Positions 8,961 to 17,270 of a stretch of 64,000 nt of DNA are shown one piece after another. The stretch is from CAJJDF01 sp965655625 (lineage in GTDB: Bacteria > Bacteroidota > Bacteroidia > Flavobacteriales_D > CAJJDF01). Made by a program: the position numbers and the translations under genes. The notes beneath the pieces were generated by a model. The model was given only the letters and a program-made list of their open reading frames with translations, was not told the origin of the DNA and made no database searches. Location of the stretch: assembly GCA_965655625.1 (NCBI GenBank), contig CBFHHA010000009.1:1-64000 (forward strand), written 5' to 3'. Position 1 is the first letter of the stretch. Every line of letters begins with the position of its first letter.

Positions 8961-9000
8961 TCTCTATGTGATCCTGAATCAAGTTCAGGATGAAATTGAA
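8961..9000. repeat. Dispersed palindromic repeat, second copy
   Basis: Matches 7305-7344 at 36 of 40 positions. Its core 8971-8991 is a perfect hairpin: ATCCTGAA, loop TCAAG, TTCAGGAT. It sits between the stop of the Fe-S oxidoreductase gene (9020) and the start of the unknown gene (8875), and has no T tract of terminator type. Confidence 0.75.
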
Positions 9001-9019
9001 AAAAATATAAACTCAGAAT

Positions 9020-9811
9020 TTATAAATCTTGAGCCTGAGCTATAAGTTCTGCGATATCCATTACCTGAATATCTCCTTCTTTTTCGGCCAGTTTCACTCC
9101 GTCAGTCATCATGGTATTGCAAAATGGACATCCGGTAGCGATAAAATCTGGTTTTACCTCCAACGCGTCTTCTGTTCTTTCCACGTTCACTTCTTTGTTC
9201 CCTTTCTCTGCTTCTTTAAACATTTGAGCTCCTCCTGCTCCACAACACAAACCTTTGGTCCGACAACGTTTCATCTCTACCAATTCGGCATCCAATGTTT
9301 CCAATACTTTCCTTGGCGCTTCGTACACATCGTTGGCTCTTCCTAAGTAACAAGGATCGTGAAAAGTGATTTTCTTCCCTTTGAATGGTTTTCCATCTTC
9401 AATTCTCAATTTTCCCGAATCAATTAATTCTTGTATGAGTTGAGTGTGATGTATCACTTCATAATTCCCTCCCAATTCTGGGTATTCATTTTTTAAGGTA
9501 TTGAAACAATGCGGACAGCCAGTTACAATTTTACTCACCTTGTATTCATTCATTATTTGAATGTTTTGCATGGCTTGCATCTGAAATAAAAACTCGTTTC
9601 CTGCTCTTTTTGCAGGATCTCCTGTACAAGATTCTTCGGCACCTAGCACAGCAAATTTCATATCCACTTTATTCAAAATTTTTACAATGGCTTTGGTGAT
9701 TTTTTTGGCACGGTCATCAAAACTCCCCGCACAACCTATCCAAAATAAGATGTCAGGCACTTCTCCTTTAGCCACATATTCGGCCATTGTATGTACTTTT
9801 AATTCGCTCAT
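9020..9811 (-). CDS. Cysteine-rich Fe-S oxidoreductase subunit (heterodisulfide reductase B-like)
   Basis: 263 residues with two cysteine-rich (CCG-type) domains that in HdrB-like proteins bind non-cubane Fe-S clusters. Visible cysteines: GCAGS near 26, SCTGDP near 61, GCPHC at 98-102, HDPC near 151, LCCGAGG at 188-194 and GCPFC near 230. Related proteins include the C-terminal half of glycolate oxidase GlcF and heterodisulfide reductase. In Bacteroidota this gene usually pairs with a membrane protein carrying two 4Fe-4S clusters; that partner is at 10301-11617, here separated by a small HAD phosphatase. The pair probably forms a membrane electron-transfer complex, possibly linked to acyl-CoA dehydrogenase/ETF or lactate, but the donor is not proven. 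The gene lies 3 bases after the HAD gene. Confidence 0.85.
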   Translation of the reverse strand: MSELKVHTMAEYVAKGEVPDILFWIGCAGSFDDRAKKITKAIVKILNKVDMKFAVLGAEESCTGDPAKRAGNEFLFQMQAMQNIQIMNEYKVSKIVTGCPHCFNTLKNEYPELGGNYEVIHHTQLIQELIDSGKLRIEDGKPFKGKKITFHDPCYLGRANDVYEAPRKVLETLDAELVEMKRCRTKGLCCGAGGAQMFKEAEKGNKEVNVERTEDALEVKPDFIATGCPFCNTMMTDGVKLAEKEGDIQVMDIAELIAQAQDL

Positions 9812-9814
9812 AAT

Positions 9815-10228
9815 TTATGACTTAAAAACTTGTATTTTTTCATTTGAATCTACGAGGTCGGTAAATTTTCCAGTAAATCTTGTTGCTCTTACTATATGAT
9901 TATCAACCCAGTGATAATTTCCTCCTCTTGGTTTTCCAAATAATATCCCATGGTATTTAAACCCATGTTTTCCCAACCATTTTTCTGTTACTTCTCTATT
10001 TTCTTCTAATCGGGAGGTGAAAAACGTTATTATATGTCCTTGTTCATACCATTTGTTTAAGGTCTCCAAAGCATCGGGATAAACTTTAGCTGTTTCCATT
10101 CTCTCTGGTTGTTCATTTGGAATATCATCACAAATAGTCCCATCTATGTCAATCATGTAATTTTTTATTTCTTCAGGTAAAACCGGACTAATATGCTTTC
10201 CATCTACTATTTTATCTCGTAAGTTCAT
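9815..10228 (-). CDS. HAD-superfamily small phosphatase (BT0820-like)
   Basis: 137 residues. HAD motif I is DIDGTICDD (catalytic Asp28/Asp30), with motif II-like ITFFTSRLEEN and a conserved GKPRGGNYHWVDNH block before the C-terminus. The size and motifs match small cap-less HAD proteins of Bacteroidota that databases often mislabel as phosphoheptose isomerase. The substrate is unknown. It sits between the two genes of an Fe-S oxidoreductase complex, 3 bases from the downstream member, which is a strong sign of co-transcription but not of a shared role. Confidence 0.8.
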   Translation of the reverse strand: MNLRDKIVDGKHISPVLPEEIKNYMIDIDGTICDDIPNEQPERMETAKVYPDALETLNKWYEQGHIITFFTSRLEENREVTEKWLGKHGFKYHGILFGKPRGGNYHWVDNHIVRATRFTGKFTDLVDSNEKIQVFKS

Positions 10229-10300
10229 GTTATTTTATTTTGTATCCCTTAGTGATTGGCATAAAACTATTAATAGCTTGTTCAAATGAAGTGATTTTTA

Positions 10301-11617
10301 TTAATTCTCGTCCTTCCAATTCAATCTATCTGCTTGGGCAAATTGCCACGGAGCTCCGTTGTTCTCGATGTTACTGAACATTCCCGTTAATTCTGATGGA
10401 GCTTTGGACTCTTCCATTACTAAATATCTCCTTAAATCCACAATAATAGCCAACGGATCAATATTTACTGGACAGACCTCCGTACAAGCATTACAACTGG
10501 TACATGCCCATATTTCCTCCTCGGTGATATAATCGTGAATCAAGGTTTTTTCATCAAGCTTATCCGTTCCATTCTTTCTCTTGAAATCTCCTAATTCGAC
10601 CATTCTATCTCTGGTATCCATCATTATTTTTCGAGGAGAAAGCAATTTTCCAGTCTGATTGGCTGGACATTCAGAAGTACATCTTCCACACTCTGTACAA
10701 GTGTATGCTTGCAACAAGCTGTTCCATGGTAAATCTGTCACATCTTTCACACCAAATGTTTGTGGTTCTCCTACAGGCTCGGCAGGAGCAGCATAAGGAT
10801 CTGCCTCTGGATCAAACATCATTTTCACCTCGTTGGTAACTGCTTCCATGTTGGAAAATCTTCCTTTAGCATCCAAATTGGAATACCACACATTGGGAAA
10901 CGCCAAGAAAATGTGAAAATGCTTGGAGTAAGGCAGGTAATTCATAAAAGTTAACACAATAAACAAGTGACCCCACCACCCTATTCTTTCTAAACTATGC
11001 AACGTTTCAACTTCCATACCTCCAAAGAACAAAGGGCCATACCATTGACTCATCGCAAATCCATAACTTCCATTCCCGTTCGCAATGTGCATTGCTTCAT
11101 CTGCTCCGTTCATCGTACAAATGAATAACACCAATAAAATTTCTAAATACAAAATGATGTTCCCATCAAGCTTCGGCCAACCAGTCATTTCATCTTTGTG
11201 AAAACGAGGAAGTTTCAATAAATTTCTTCTTGCAAGAAAGGCAAATGTTGCTACCAAAGCCAAAACAGACAACACCTCAATAATGCTTATTATCAGTGTG
11301 TAAAAACCTCCCAAAAAAGGTTGAAAAATTCTGTGACTTCCCGTAATTCCATCAATTATAATTTCAATTAACTCTACTTGAGTTAAAATAAAGGCAACAT
11401 AGATAACTAGGTGTAACAATGCTGGAATTGGTCGATGGAACATTTTCTTCTGACCCAAAGCTACCAAGGTCATCACTTTCCATCGTTCCCCTTTTCTGTC
11501 GTTTATTTTTTTACCTATTCCTAAGTTTATGTTGGCAATTACTTTCTTCACATTGAAGCCAAAAAAACCAAAGCCTGCCAAGATTAAAACAATAAAAATG
11601 ATACTTGAAATTCCCAT
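10301..11617 (-). CDS. Membrane Fe-S protein with two 4Fe-4S clusters
   Basis: 438 residues. The N-terminal half holds about five or six membrane helices (residues 3-22, 62-86, 102-130, 152-168, 212-230), resembling a NarI/HdrE-type haem-binding domain. The soluble C-terminus has two 4Fe-4S motifs: CTECGRCTSECP starting at 307 and CTSCNACTEVCP starting at 372. Partner of the cysteine-rich protein at 9020. The arrangement corresponds to a respiratory-type module that moves electrons between a soluble dehydrogenase and the quinone pool; direction and substrate are inference. Start MGISSIIFIV at 11617. The gene upstream (mlaD-like) ends in a terminator at 11706-11738, so this operon probably has its own promoter. 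Confidence 0.85.
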   Translation of the reverse strand: MGISSIIFIVLILAGFGFFGFNVKKVIANINLGIGKKINDRKGERWKVMTLVALGQKKMFHRPIPALLHLVIYVAFILTQVELIEIIIDGITGSHRIFQPFLGGFYTLIISIIEVLSVLALVATFAFLARRNLLKLPRFHKDEMTGWPKLDGNIILYLEILLVLFICTMNGADEAMHIANGNGSYGFAMSQWYGPLFFGGMEVETLHSLERIGWWGHLFIVLTFMNYLPYSKHFHIFLAFPNVWYSNLDAKGRFSNMEAVTNEVKMMFDPEADPYAAPAEPVGEPQTFGVKDVTDLPWNSLLQAYTCTECGRCTSECPANQTGKLLSPRKIMMDTRDRMVELGDFKRKNGTDKLDEKTLIHDYITEEEIWACTSCNACTEVCPVNIDPLAIIVDLRRYLVMEESKAPSELTGMFSNIENNGAPWQFAQADRLNWKDEN

Positions 11618-11705
11618 AAAATATGTGTGTAATTAGGTTGAGATAAAGATAGGTACTTTTTGAATAAATTATAAATGAATCCCGATAATTAAGAACCAAT
11701 CTAAA

Positions 11706-11738
11706 TAAAAAATCCCCTTACGGTGCAGTAAGAGGACT
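11706..11738 (-). terminator. Terminator after the MlaD gene
   Basis: Read on the minus strand: CCTCTTAC, loop TGCACC, GTAAGGGG with one G-T pair, then an AT-rich T run. Confidence 0.7.
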
Positions 11739-11763
11739 TATTTTCAGTTGTTTTCAATTTTTT

Positions 11764-12777
11764 TTAAGGCTGCTCTTCAAGCAACTTCTTTAACTTTTGC
11801 TCATCTGTTGCATCTAACTTTACACCTTTTTCTTTCCCACCAAATACTGCAAATTGAAGGTATCTTTTTGGATGAGTTTTGATGTTATATACTAATCTTT
11901 CCGTCTCTTCCAACATCGAATTCATGTTTTTGATAAGTTCATCGCTGTAAATTAATTGATGAGCTGTACCATTTCCATTGTTGATTTCCTCCATCATTGA
12001 TGTCACTTCTGCTAGGGCAGCTTTAGTCTGCATCACTGTACCTGCAATGTCAACACCTTTCAACGAGTCAGAAATATCTGAAAAATTGGCTATCAGATTG
12101 GTAATTTTAGCATTACTTTTCTTTACGTTTTCTGTTATACTCGCTATATTTCCCAATGTTTTTTTAATGTCTGAAGAACTTCCTTTCACCACATTATCTA
12201 CGTCTTGAACCGTAGAATTTAAAGTGGTCACCGTCTGTCTCAACGAATACATCATTCTTCTTAAGTTCTCACCGTCCGTTCCTAACACTGTGTCTATACT
12301 GGCTAGAGACTTATTTAGCTTATTCAACAACACATTTACTTTGGTTTCGATGGGAACAATCTTTTGAGTAGCTAGTTCGGTAATTCCAAATTTATAATCT
12401 ACCAAGATAGTATCCTTGTCTTGCAACACTTGTGAGCTATCACCCAATATAATTTGAATAGAGCTTTCGCCTAGCACGGTTGTTTCCAGTTTCGCTTTTG
12501 AATCTATCGGAAAATCCAATTCAGATTCTGAAATATTCAATACAGTAACCCAATTCTTGCTTTCGTCTAAAATATTGTCTTGAACAACCCCAATTTTGTT
12601 TCCTTTATATCGAATTCCAGAACCTGGAACTAAACCCTGAATATTATCGTATGCCGCATAGAATGTTCTATTCGAACTAAATGCATTTATCCCTTTCAAA
12701 AACTGAATTCCGAATAATAATAATGCGATCGCTATCACTACTGTCAATCCAATAATAAACTCTTTTTTATACTTCAA
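11764..12777 (-). CDS. MlaD-family (MCE domain) lipid-transport protein
   Basis: 337 residues: one N-terminal membrane anchor (residues 6-28, IIGLTVVIAIALLLFGIQFL), then an MCE/MlaD domain from about 38 to 115 (NIQGLVPGSGIRYKGNKIGVV), then a long helical tail rich in heptad-like repeats (130-300). Such proteins form hexameric rings in the periplasm that carry phospholipids between membranes together with an MlaE/MlaF ABC transporter; no mlaE or mlaF is in the window. It lies 12 bases downstream of the amidase gene and is probably in one transcript with it. That gene order (amidase then mlaD, divergent from lptD) is, to my knowledge, usual in Flavobacteriia. Confidence 0.9.
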   Translation of the reverse strand: MKYKKEFIIGLTVVIAIALLLFGIQFLKGINAFSSNRTFYAAYDNIQGLVPGSGIRYKGNKIGVVQDNILDESKNWVTVLNISESELDFPIDSKAKLETTVLGESSIQIILGDSSQVLQDKDTILVDYKFGITELATQKIVPIETKVNVLLNKLNKSLASIDTVLGTDGENLRRMMYSLRQTVTTLNSTVQDVDNVVKGSSSDIKKTLGNIASITENVKKSNAKITNLIANFSDISDSLKGVDIAGTVMQTKAALAEVTSMMEEINNGNGTAHQLIYSDELIKNMNSMLEETERLVYNIKTHPKRYLQFAVFGGKEKGVKLDATDEQKLKKLLEEQP

Positions 12778-12789
12778 ATCTTTTTCGTT

Positions 12790-13917
12790 TTAATTATTTC
12801 CTAATTTAATTGCTTCGTCTAAATTCACGCGCTTTCCATTTACAAACCCCATCAAAAAAGCATCTTTGTAGCCCTTTTTCTTTGCTGTTTTCAACGATTT
12901 TTGAATCGAATTGTAAGAGGAAGTATTTCCGTAATAATATCGGTAGTACTTTCCATCTTTTTTAATCTCTATATTTTTTAGTCCTTTAAAGTTATATGAT
13001 TTCGGCTCAATTTTATTCGTTGAGGAGGCTAATTGTATTTTAAATTCAACTATCGAAGCGCTAGATGCAGTTTCACGGTTTGAAGATTTGTCTGAATTCT
13101 TCCTTATTTCGTTGTATATTCTATCTCGTTTGTTTTTATACGTTTTAAAAGCATTATAAATTGCTTTCGCCATCTTTTGTTGATTGGCAGAACTCTTGAG
13201 ATACGTATTTTCTTTTGTATTTGTAAGAAAACCAGTCTCTATCAATACACTCGGCATTGTTGTTTTATACAACACGACAAACCCCGCTTGCTTTACTCCC
13301 CTGTCTTTTCTCCCTATTTTTTTGAATTCTTTTTGAATCTCACTTGCAAAACTAATGCTTTGGTTTAAGTAAGCACTCAATTGCATGGTTCGAGCAATCA
13401 ATTTTTCGGGAGTAATTTTTTGATATTTGTTGTGGCTATCTTCCTCTAATTCTATCACTGAATTTTCACGTGCCGCTATTTCTTCTTGTTCATCCGTTTT
13501 GTGTAACCCCAATACATAAGTTTCTGTTCCATAAGGAGAAGACTTGGCATTGGCATTGGCATGAACACAAATAAACAGGTCTGCTTTTTTCGTGTTCGCA
13601 ATTTTTGCTCGGTTGTCAAGCGTGACAAACTTATCGGTTTTTCGGGTATACTCAACCGTTACATCTTTGTCATTTGTTTCAATGAGTTTTCCCAACTTCA
13701 GCGCTATACTCAACGCAATTATTTTTTCTTTACTCCCTATTCCGGAACAACCGTCATCATGACCTCCATGACCTGCATCAATCACCACAGTTTTGAACTT
13801 CTTACCTTGAGAAAAAGAAGGGGAGAAAAAAAACAACATACCCAACATAAGAAATATGTTTCTTACTCGTTTGTGTATAATTCTGGGAGTTATCAAGGTC
13901 ATTTTTTCTAAAAACAT
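12790..13917 (-). CDS. N-acetylmuramoyl-L-alanine amidase with SPOR-like C-terminus
   Basis: Zinc amidase (Amidase_3) that cleaves the bond between MurNAc and the stem peptide. Start chosen at ATG 13917 (MFLEKMTLITP); ATG 13902 is nearly as good, and either gives a signal peptide ending near FFFSPSFSQG. Motifs: VVIDAGHGGHDDG (zinc His), a later FICVHANAN, and SVLIETGFLTN. Residues roughly 295-370 look like a SPOR-type peptidoglycan-binding domain (YYRYYYGNTSSYNSIQ, AFLMGFVNGKRV). The mature enzyme is periplasmic. The gene is divergent from lptD; its probable -7 box at 13963-13970 faces the lptD box. Confidence 0.9.
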   Translation of the reverse strand: MFLEKMTLITPRIIHKRVRNIFLMLGMLFFFSPSFSQGKKFKTVVIDAGHGGHDDGCSGIGSKEKIIALSIALKLGKLIETNDKDVTVEYTRKTDKFVTLDNRAKIANTKKADLFICVHANANAKSSPYGTETYVLGLHKTDEQEEIAARENSVIELEEDSHNKYQKITPEKLIARTMQLSAYLNQSISFASEIQKEFKKIGRKDRGVKQAGFVVLYKTTMPSVLIETGFLTNTKENTYLKSSANQQKMAKAIYNAFKTYKNKRDRIYNEIRKNSDKSSNRETASSASIVEFKIQLASSTNKIEPKSYNFKGLKNIEIKKDGKYYRYYYGNTSSYNSIQKSLKTAKKKGYKDAFLMGFVNGKRVNLDEAIKLGNN

Positions 13918-13928
13918 AGTTTTTCGAT

Positions 13929-13936
13929 TAACTTTG
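13929..13936 (+). promoter_or_regulatory. -7 box for lptD
   Basis: TAACTTTG fits TAnnTTTG; expected transcription start about 13943, about 30 bases before the proposed ATT start codon. No clear -33 TTG. Confidence 0.55.
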
Positions 13937-13962
13937 CCCGTAATTCTGTAATTAGGACAAAA

Positions 13963-13970
13963 CAAATTTA
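13963..13970 (-). promoter_or_regulatory. -7 box for the amidase-mlaD operon
   Basis: The minus strand reads TAAATTTG, a match to TAnnTTTG, giving a leader of roughly 38 bases to ATG 13917. It faces the lptD box 26 bases away, so the two transcripts would overlap by about 14 bases at their 5' ends. Confidence 0.45.
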
Positions 13971-13972
13971 AC

Positions 13973-16549
13973 ATTATACCACTTAAGCACATATTCACAC
14001 AGGTATTTTTTATTAGCTTGGCATTGTTAATATTGTTAACACCGAGCAAGTTATTAGCTCAAGAAAACACTGCACCAAAGACAGAAGTAAAATCCAAAAG
14101 ATTACTGGACGAACCTGTGGAATACGATGCTGTTGACTCTACTATTCTGGATATCGTTGAACAAAAAGTATTCCTTTACAGCGGAGCGGTGGTGAAATTC
14201 GGTGAAATTCAATTAAAAGCCGGGTATATCGAATACGATTTCAAGAATAAGAATGTGTGTGCATATCCTCGAAAAGATTCAACAGGAAAAGACATTGAAT
14301 TCCCAGAATTTACAGATGGTCAAGAAACTTTTACCGCAAAATTAATGTGTTATAATTTTGAAACAAAAAAAGCTTTTGTGGAAGGAAGTAGAGCAAAACA
14401 AGGCGAAGGTTTTGTTCATTTTGACAAAGTAAAAGTGTACGAGAATAAAGAGACTCACGGTTTGCACGGAAAATACACTACTTGCGATGCCGACCATCCG
14501 CATTATTATTTCAATATTTCGAAGGCTGTTGTAAAACCCAACGATAAAATCATAGCTGGTCCCTTAATGCTCTACATTGCAGATGTACCAACGCCTTTAG
14601 CATTGCCTTTTGGATTCTTTCCCAATCAAAAAAACAAGGGAGCTGGACTAATTATTCCGACTTACGACAATTCCGTGCCCTGGGGAAGCGGATTGAGAAA
14701 TGGTGGGTATTACCTCCCAATTAAAGACAAGGCAGATATTCAATTAACAGGGAGTATTTATGCTCGAGGAACTTGGGGGGTTCGGGCTGTGACTCGCTAC
14801 AAAAGCTTATACAAACACAATGGAAATTTTCAACTATCCTTTCAAGAAAATATAAACGGGGACAAAGAACTTCCGATACTAACGAGGTACTCAAAATCGA
14901 GGATATTTTCTATAATTTGGAACCACAATCAAGACCCAAAAGCGCGACCTAATTCTACTTTTAATGCGAACGTTAATTACAATAGCAACGCAAGAACGGA
15001 CATTAACTCTCAAGGAACTGGATTCTTAAATAACTCGTATCAATCCTCTATTTCTTACCGCAAAATATTTCCAAACACTCCGTTCAGTGTAAATGTAAAT
15101 GCTTCTCAAAGCGGAACCTATACTCCTGCGGATACAGCTATTGGCAGACAGGCATTTAATAACCTTACTTTCAATTTGCCTGATATAAACTTTGCAATGA
15201 ATCGGATTTACCCATTCAAAGCACTAGAGAATGACAGAAATGCTGGAAAAACATGGATGAAAGAGGCTTCTAAAATATTTCTTACTTGGAATACGCAAAT
15301 GAGAAACGAAGTAAATTTTATTGACACCGCATTGGGTGGCGATATTGTGAATCAACTCTTGCCAAAAGTTAGAAATGGAGTACAACATAATTTATCTGCA
15401 GGAACCTCTATTAAAGTATTGAAAAAGAACGTAACACTGAATCCTGCAGTTCGACTAACAGAAAGATGGTATTTTCAGGAACTAGATAAAAGGTATGATC
15501 CTTCCCAGGACAAAGTTTTATTGGATACAATGAGGGGGATTGAGAATTGGAGCAGAGCCATGAACGGTAGCATGAGTTTGTCCGCCACCACTAAGCTATA
15601 CGGCTTTTATCAGTTTGCAAATTTTGCAAAAGGAAAAAGACAAACGCTTGTACGCCATGTGCTTACACCGAGTTTATCATACAATTATACACCTTCCCTC
15701 AATACTTATTCTGACACTCAGTATATCAATGTAAACAATGTAATTCTTCCTTACACTCCTCTTCAGTTAGGAGTATATGGAGTACCTCCCAGAACTTCAT
15801 CGGGTGCAATTGGACTTAATCTTACCAACTCTTTTGAGATGAAAATAAAAACTAAAACTGATACGGGTATGGTTTATAAAAGGGTGAAACTTATTGATAA
15901 CTTAACACTTTCGACAAGCTATGACCTCATCCGAACAGAATTTAAATTATCAGACATAAACGTAACAGGTCGGACAACTTTATTCAAAACAATCGGGCTG
16001 AACGGAAACATGAGATTTAATCCTTATGCGCTTAACGATACTTCGAGGACTGAACGTATCAATGAATATGAATATGTTAAATCGGGTAAATTAGCCAGAA
16101 TGACGGATGCAAACTTAGCTGCAAGTTTTAGTTTGTCTCCAGAGACTTTTAGAAAAAAGAAGTCGGAAGAAGAAAAAAAACCAGAAGAAATCAACCCGTA
16201 TGACATTCCTTGGAATGCTTCTTTTACTTATAATTTGAATGTACGAAACTTTGTAAATTCAGTAAGTGACAAAGATACAACAACCTATATCCAAACAGCT
16301 GGAGCAAGCGGATCCATTACTTTTACACAAAACTGGCGAGTAGGATTCAACTTAAACTATGACATCACAAAAAAAGAGTTATCTTACACATCATTAGATA
16401 TTTACAGAGACTTACACTGTTGGGAAATGAGACTTAGTTGGGTTCCTTTTGGTCCACGTCAAAGCTACAACTTTCAGATCAATGTAAAATCTTCCATCCT
16501 ACAAGACTTACAATACAAAAAACAATCTCAGCCCAACGAATTTCGTTAA
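13973..16549 (+). CDS. lptD: LPS-assembly outer-membrane protein LptD (non-ATG start)
   Basis: About 858 residues. LptD inserts LPS into the outer leaflet of the outer membrane. After the signal peptide there is an OstA/LptA-like domain (residues about 55-180: VEQKVFLYSGAVVKFGEIQ, KAGYIEYDFKNK), then a long region of alternating polar/aromatic strands typical of the barrel (FGFFPNQKNKGAGLIIPTY, SISYRKIFPNTPFS). No in-frame ATG exists upstream of the first hydrophobic segment: the frame is open back to a stop at 13949-13951. ATT 13973 gives IIPLKHIFTQVFF, which has the basic start and hydrophobic core of a signal peptide. TTG 14018 would give a signal with no positive charge. I chose ATT 13973 with moderate confidence. 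The two genes downstream follow closely. Confidence 0.85.
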   Translation: MIPLKHIFTQVFFISLALLILLTPSKLLAQENTAPKTEVKSKRLLDEPVEYDAVDSTILDIVEQKVFLYSGAVVKFGEIQLKAGYIEYDFKNKNVCAYPRKDSTGKDIEFPEFTDGQETFTAKLMCYNFETKKAFVEGSRAKQGEGFVHFDKVKVYENKETHGLHGKYTTCDADHPHYYFNISKAVVKPNDKIIAGPLMLYIADVPTPLALPFGFFPNQKNKGAGLIIPTYDNSVPWGSGLRNGGYYLPIKDKADIQLTGSIYARGTWGVRAVTRYKSLYKHNGNFQLSFQENINGDKELPILTRYSKSRIFSIIWNHNQDPKARPNSTFNANVNYNSNARTDINSQGTGFLNNSYQSSISYRKIFPNTPFSVNVNASQSGTYTPADTAIGRQAFNNLTFNLPDINFAMNRIYPFKALENDRNAGKTWMKEASKIFLTWNTQMRNEVNFIDTALGGDIVNQLLPKVRNGVQHNLSAGTSIKVLKKNVTLNPAVRLTERWYFQELDKRYDPSQDKVLLDTMRGIENWSRAMNGSMSLSATTKLYGFYQFANFAKGKRQTLVRHVLTPSLSYNYTPSLNTYSDTQYINVNNVILPYTPLQLGVYGVPPRTSSGAIGLNLTNSFEMKIKTKTDTGMVYKRVKLIDNLTLSTSYDLIRTEFKLSDINVTGRTTLFKTIGLNGNMRFNPYALNDTSRTERINEYEYVKSGKLARMTDANLAASFSLSPETFRKKKSEEEKKPEEINPYDIPWNASFTYNLNVRNFVNSVSDKDTTTYIQTAGASGSITFTQNWRVGFNLNYDITKKELSYTSLDIYRDLHCWEMRLSWVPFGPRQSYNFQINVKSSILQDLQYKKQSQPNEFR

Positions 16550-16576
16550 GTCTTTCTCATTCTTGAATTATTCTTC

Positions 16577-16584
16577 TAAATTTG
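16577..16584 (+). promoter_or_regulatory. Possible -7 box for the outer-membrane protein gene
   Basis: TAAATTTG matches TAnnTTTG, 18 bases before ATG 16603. The nearest TTG lies only 11 bases upstream, so the promoter is uncertain. Confidence 0.35.
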
Positions 16585-16602
16585 ATAAAACGGAACAACT
16601 CT

Positions 16603-17262
16603 ATGAAAAAAACATTCCTTTTAGTGGTTATTTCCTGTCTACTTCTGAAAGGATATTCTCAGACCGAAACAGAAAAATTGATAACAAAAAATTGGACTAT
16701 TTCCACGAATCTAATTTCCCAACCTTATTTATTTTTGCCAAAAAATAGACTTCCCAATGTATTTACCGGAGTGGGAATAACCCGCTATTTTGGAAAGATT
16801 GGAGTTCGACTAAACTACCACCATTTCGACAATAACAAATCGAGCTTATTTCTTCTTGATAGTAATTTGGTGAATGAACATTCTTTTTCCAGAGAGAATG
16901 TGGTAAAAATTGGAATGGAGTACAAGAAAAACTATGCTGACATAATCGCATTGCGATTTTTTGCCGATTATGCTTACATCCCATATACTTCTGAATCAGA
17001 AATTTACGAAGACCGACAAACCCCTATTCTGTTTAATGAAAACAAAGGAATTTGTCACGGTGCGATTGTTGGGTTAGGAATCGATTGGAAATTCTCGGAG
17101 CATTTTTCTCTGGGCGCAGAAACAAGAATCGATTTTTTATTTTTCGAACAAAATCAAAAAATTCAAAATTTTAAGAACGGAAATACCGTTGAATATCATG
17201 TTTCGGCTAACACCATGAATTTAAAGCTAATTGGAAACGTCAGCTTTAATTACCATTTTTAA
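16603..17262 (+). CDS. Predicted outer-membrane beta-barrel protein
   Basis: 219 residues from ATG 16603, beginning with a signal peptide (MKKTFLLVVISCLLLKGYSQ). The mature part is made of alternating hydrophobic/polar strands with a C-terminal LIGNVSFNYHF, ending in Phe as outer-membrane barrel proteins do. The codons before 16603 give a poorer start and are ignored. I do not recognise the family. It lies between lptD (53 bases upstream) and the PorE-like gene (8 bases downstream); co-transcription with the latter is likely. Confidence 0.65.
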   Translation: MKKTFLLVVISCLLLKGYSQTETEKLITKNWTISTNLISQPYLFLPKNRLPNVFTGVGITRYFGKIGVRLNYHHFDNNKSSLFLLDSNLVNEHSFSRENVVKIGMEYKKNYADIIALRFFADYAYIPYTSESEIYEDRQTPILFNENKGICHGAIVGLGIDWKFSEHFSLGAETRIDFLFFEQNQKIQNFKNGNTVEYHVSANTMNLKLIGNVSFNYHF

Positions 17263-17270
17263 TTTATTTC

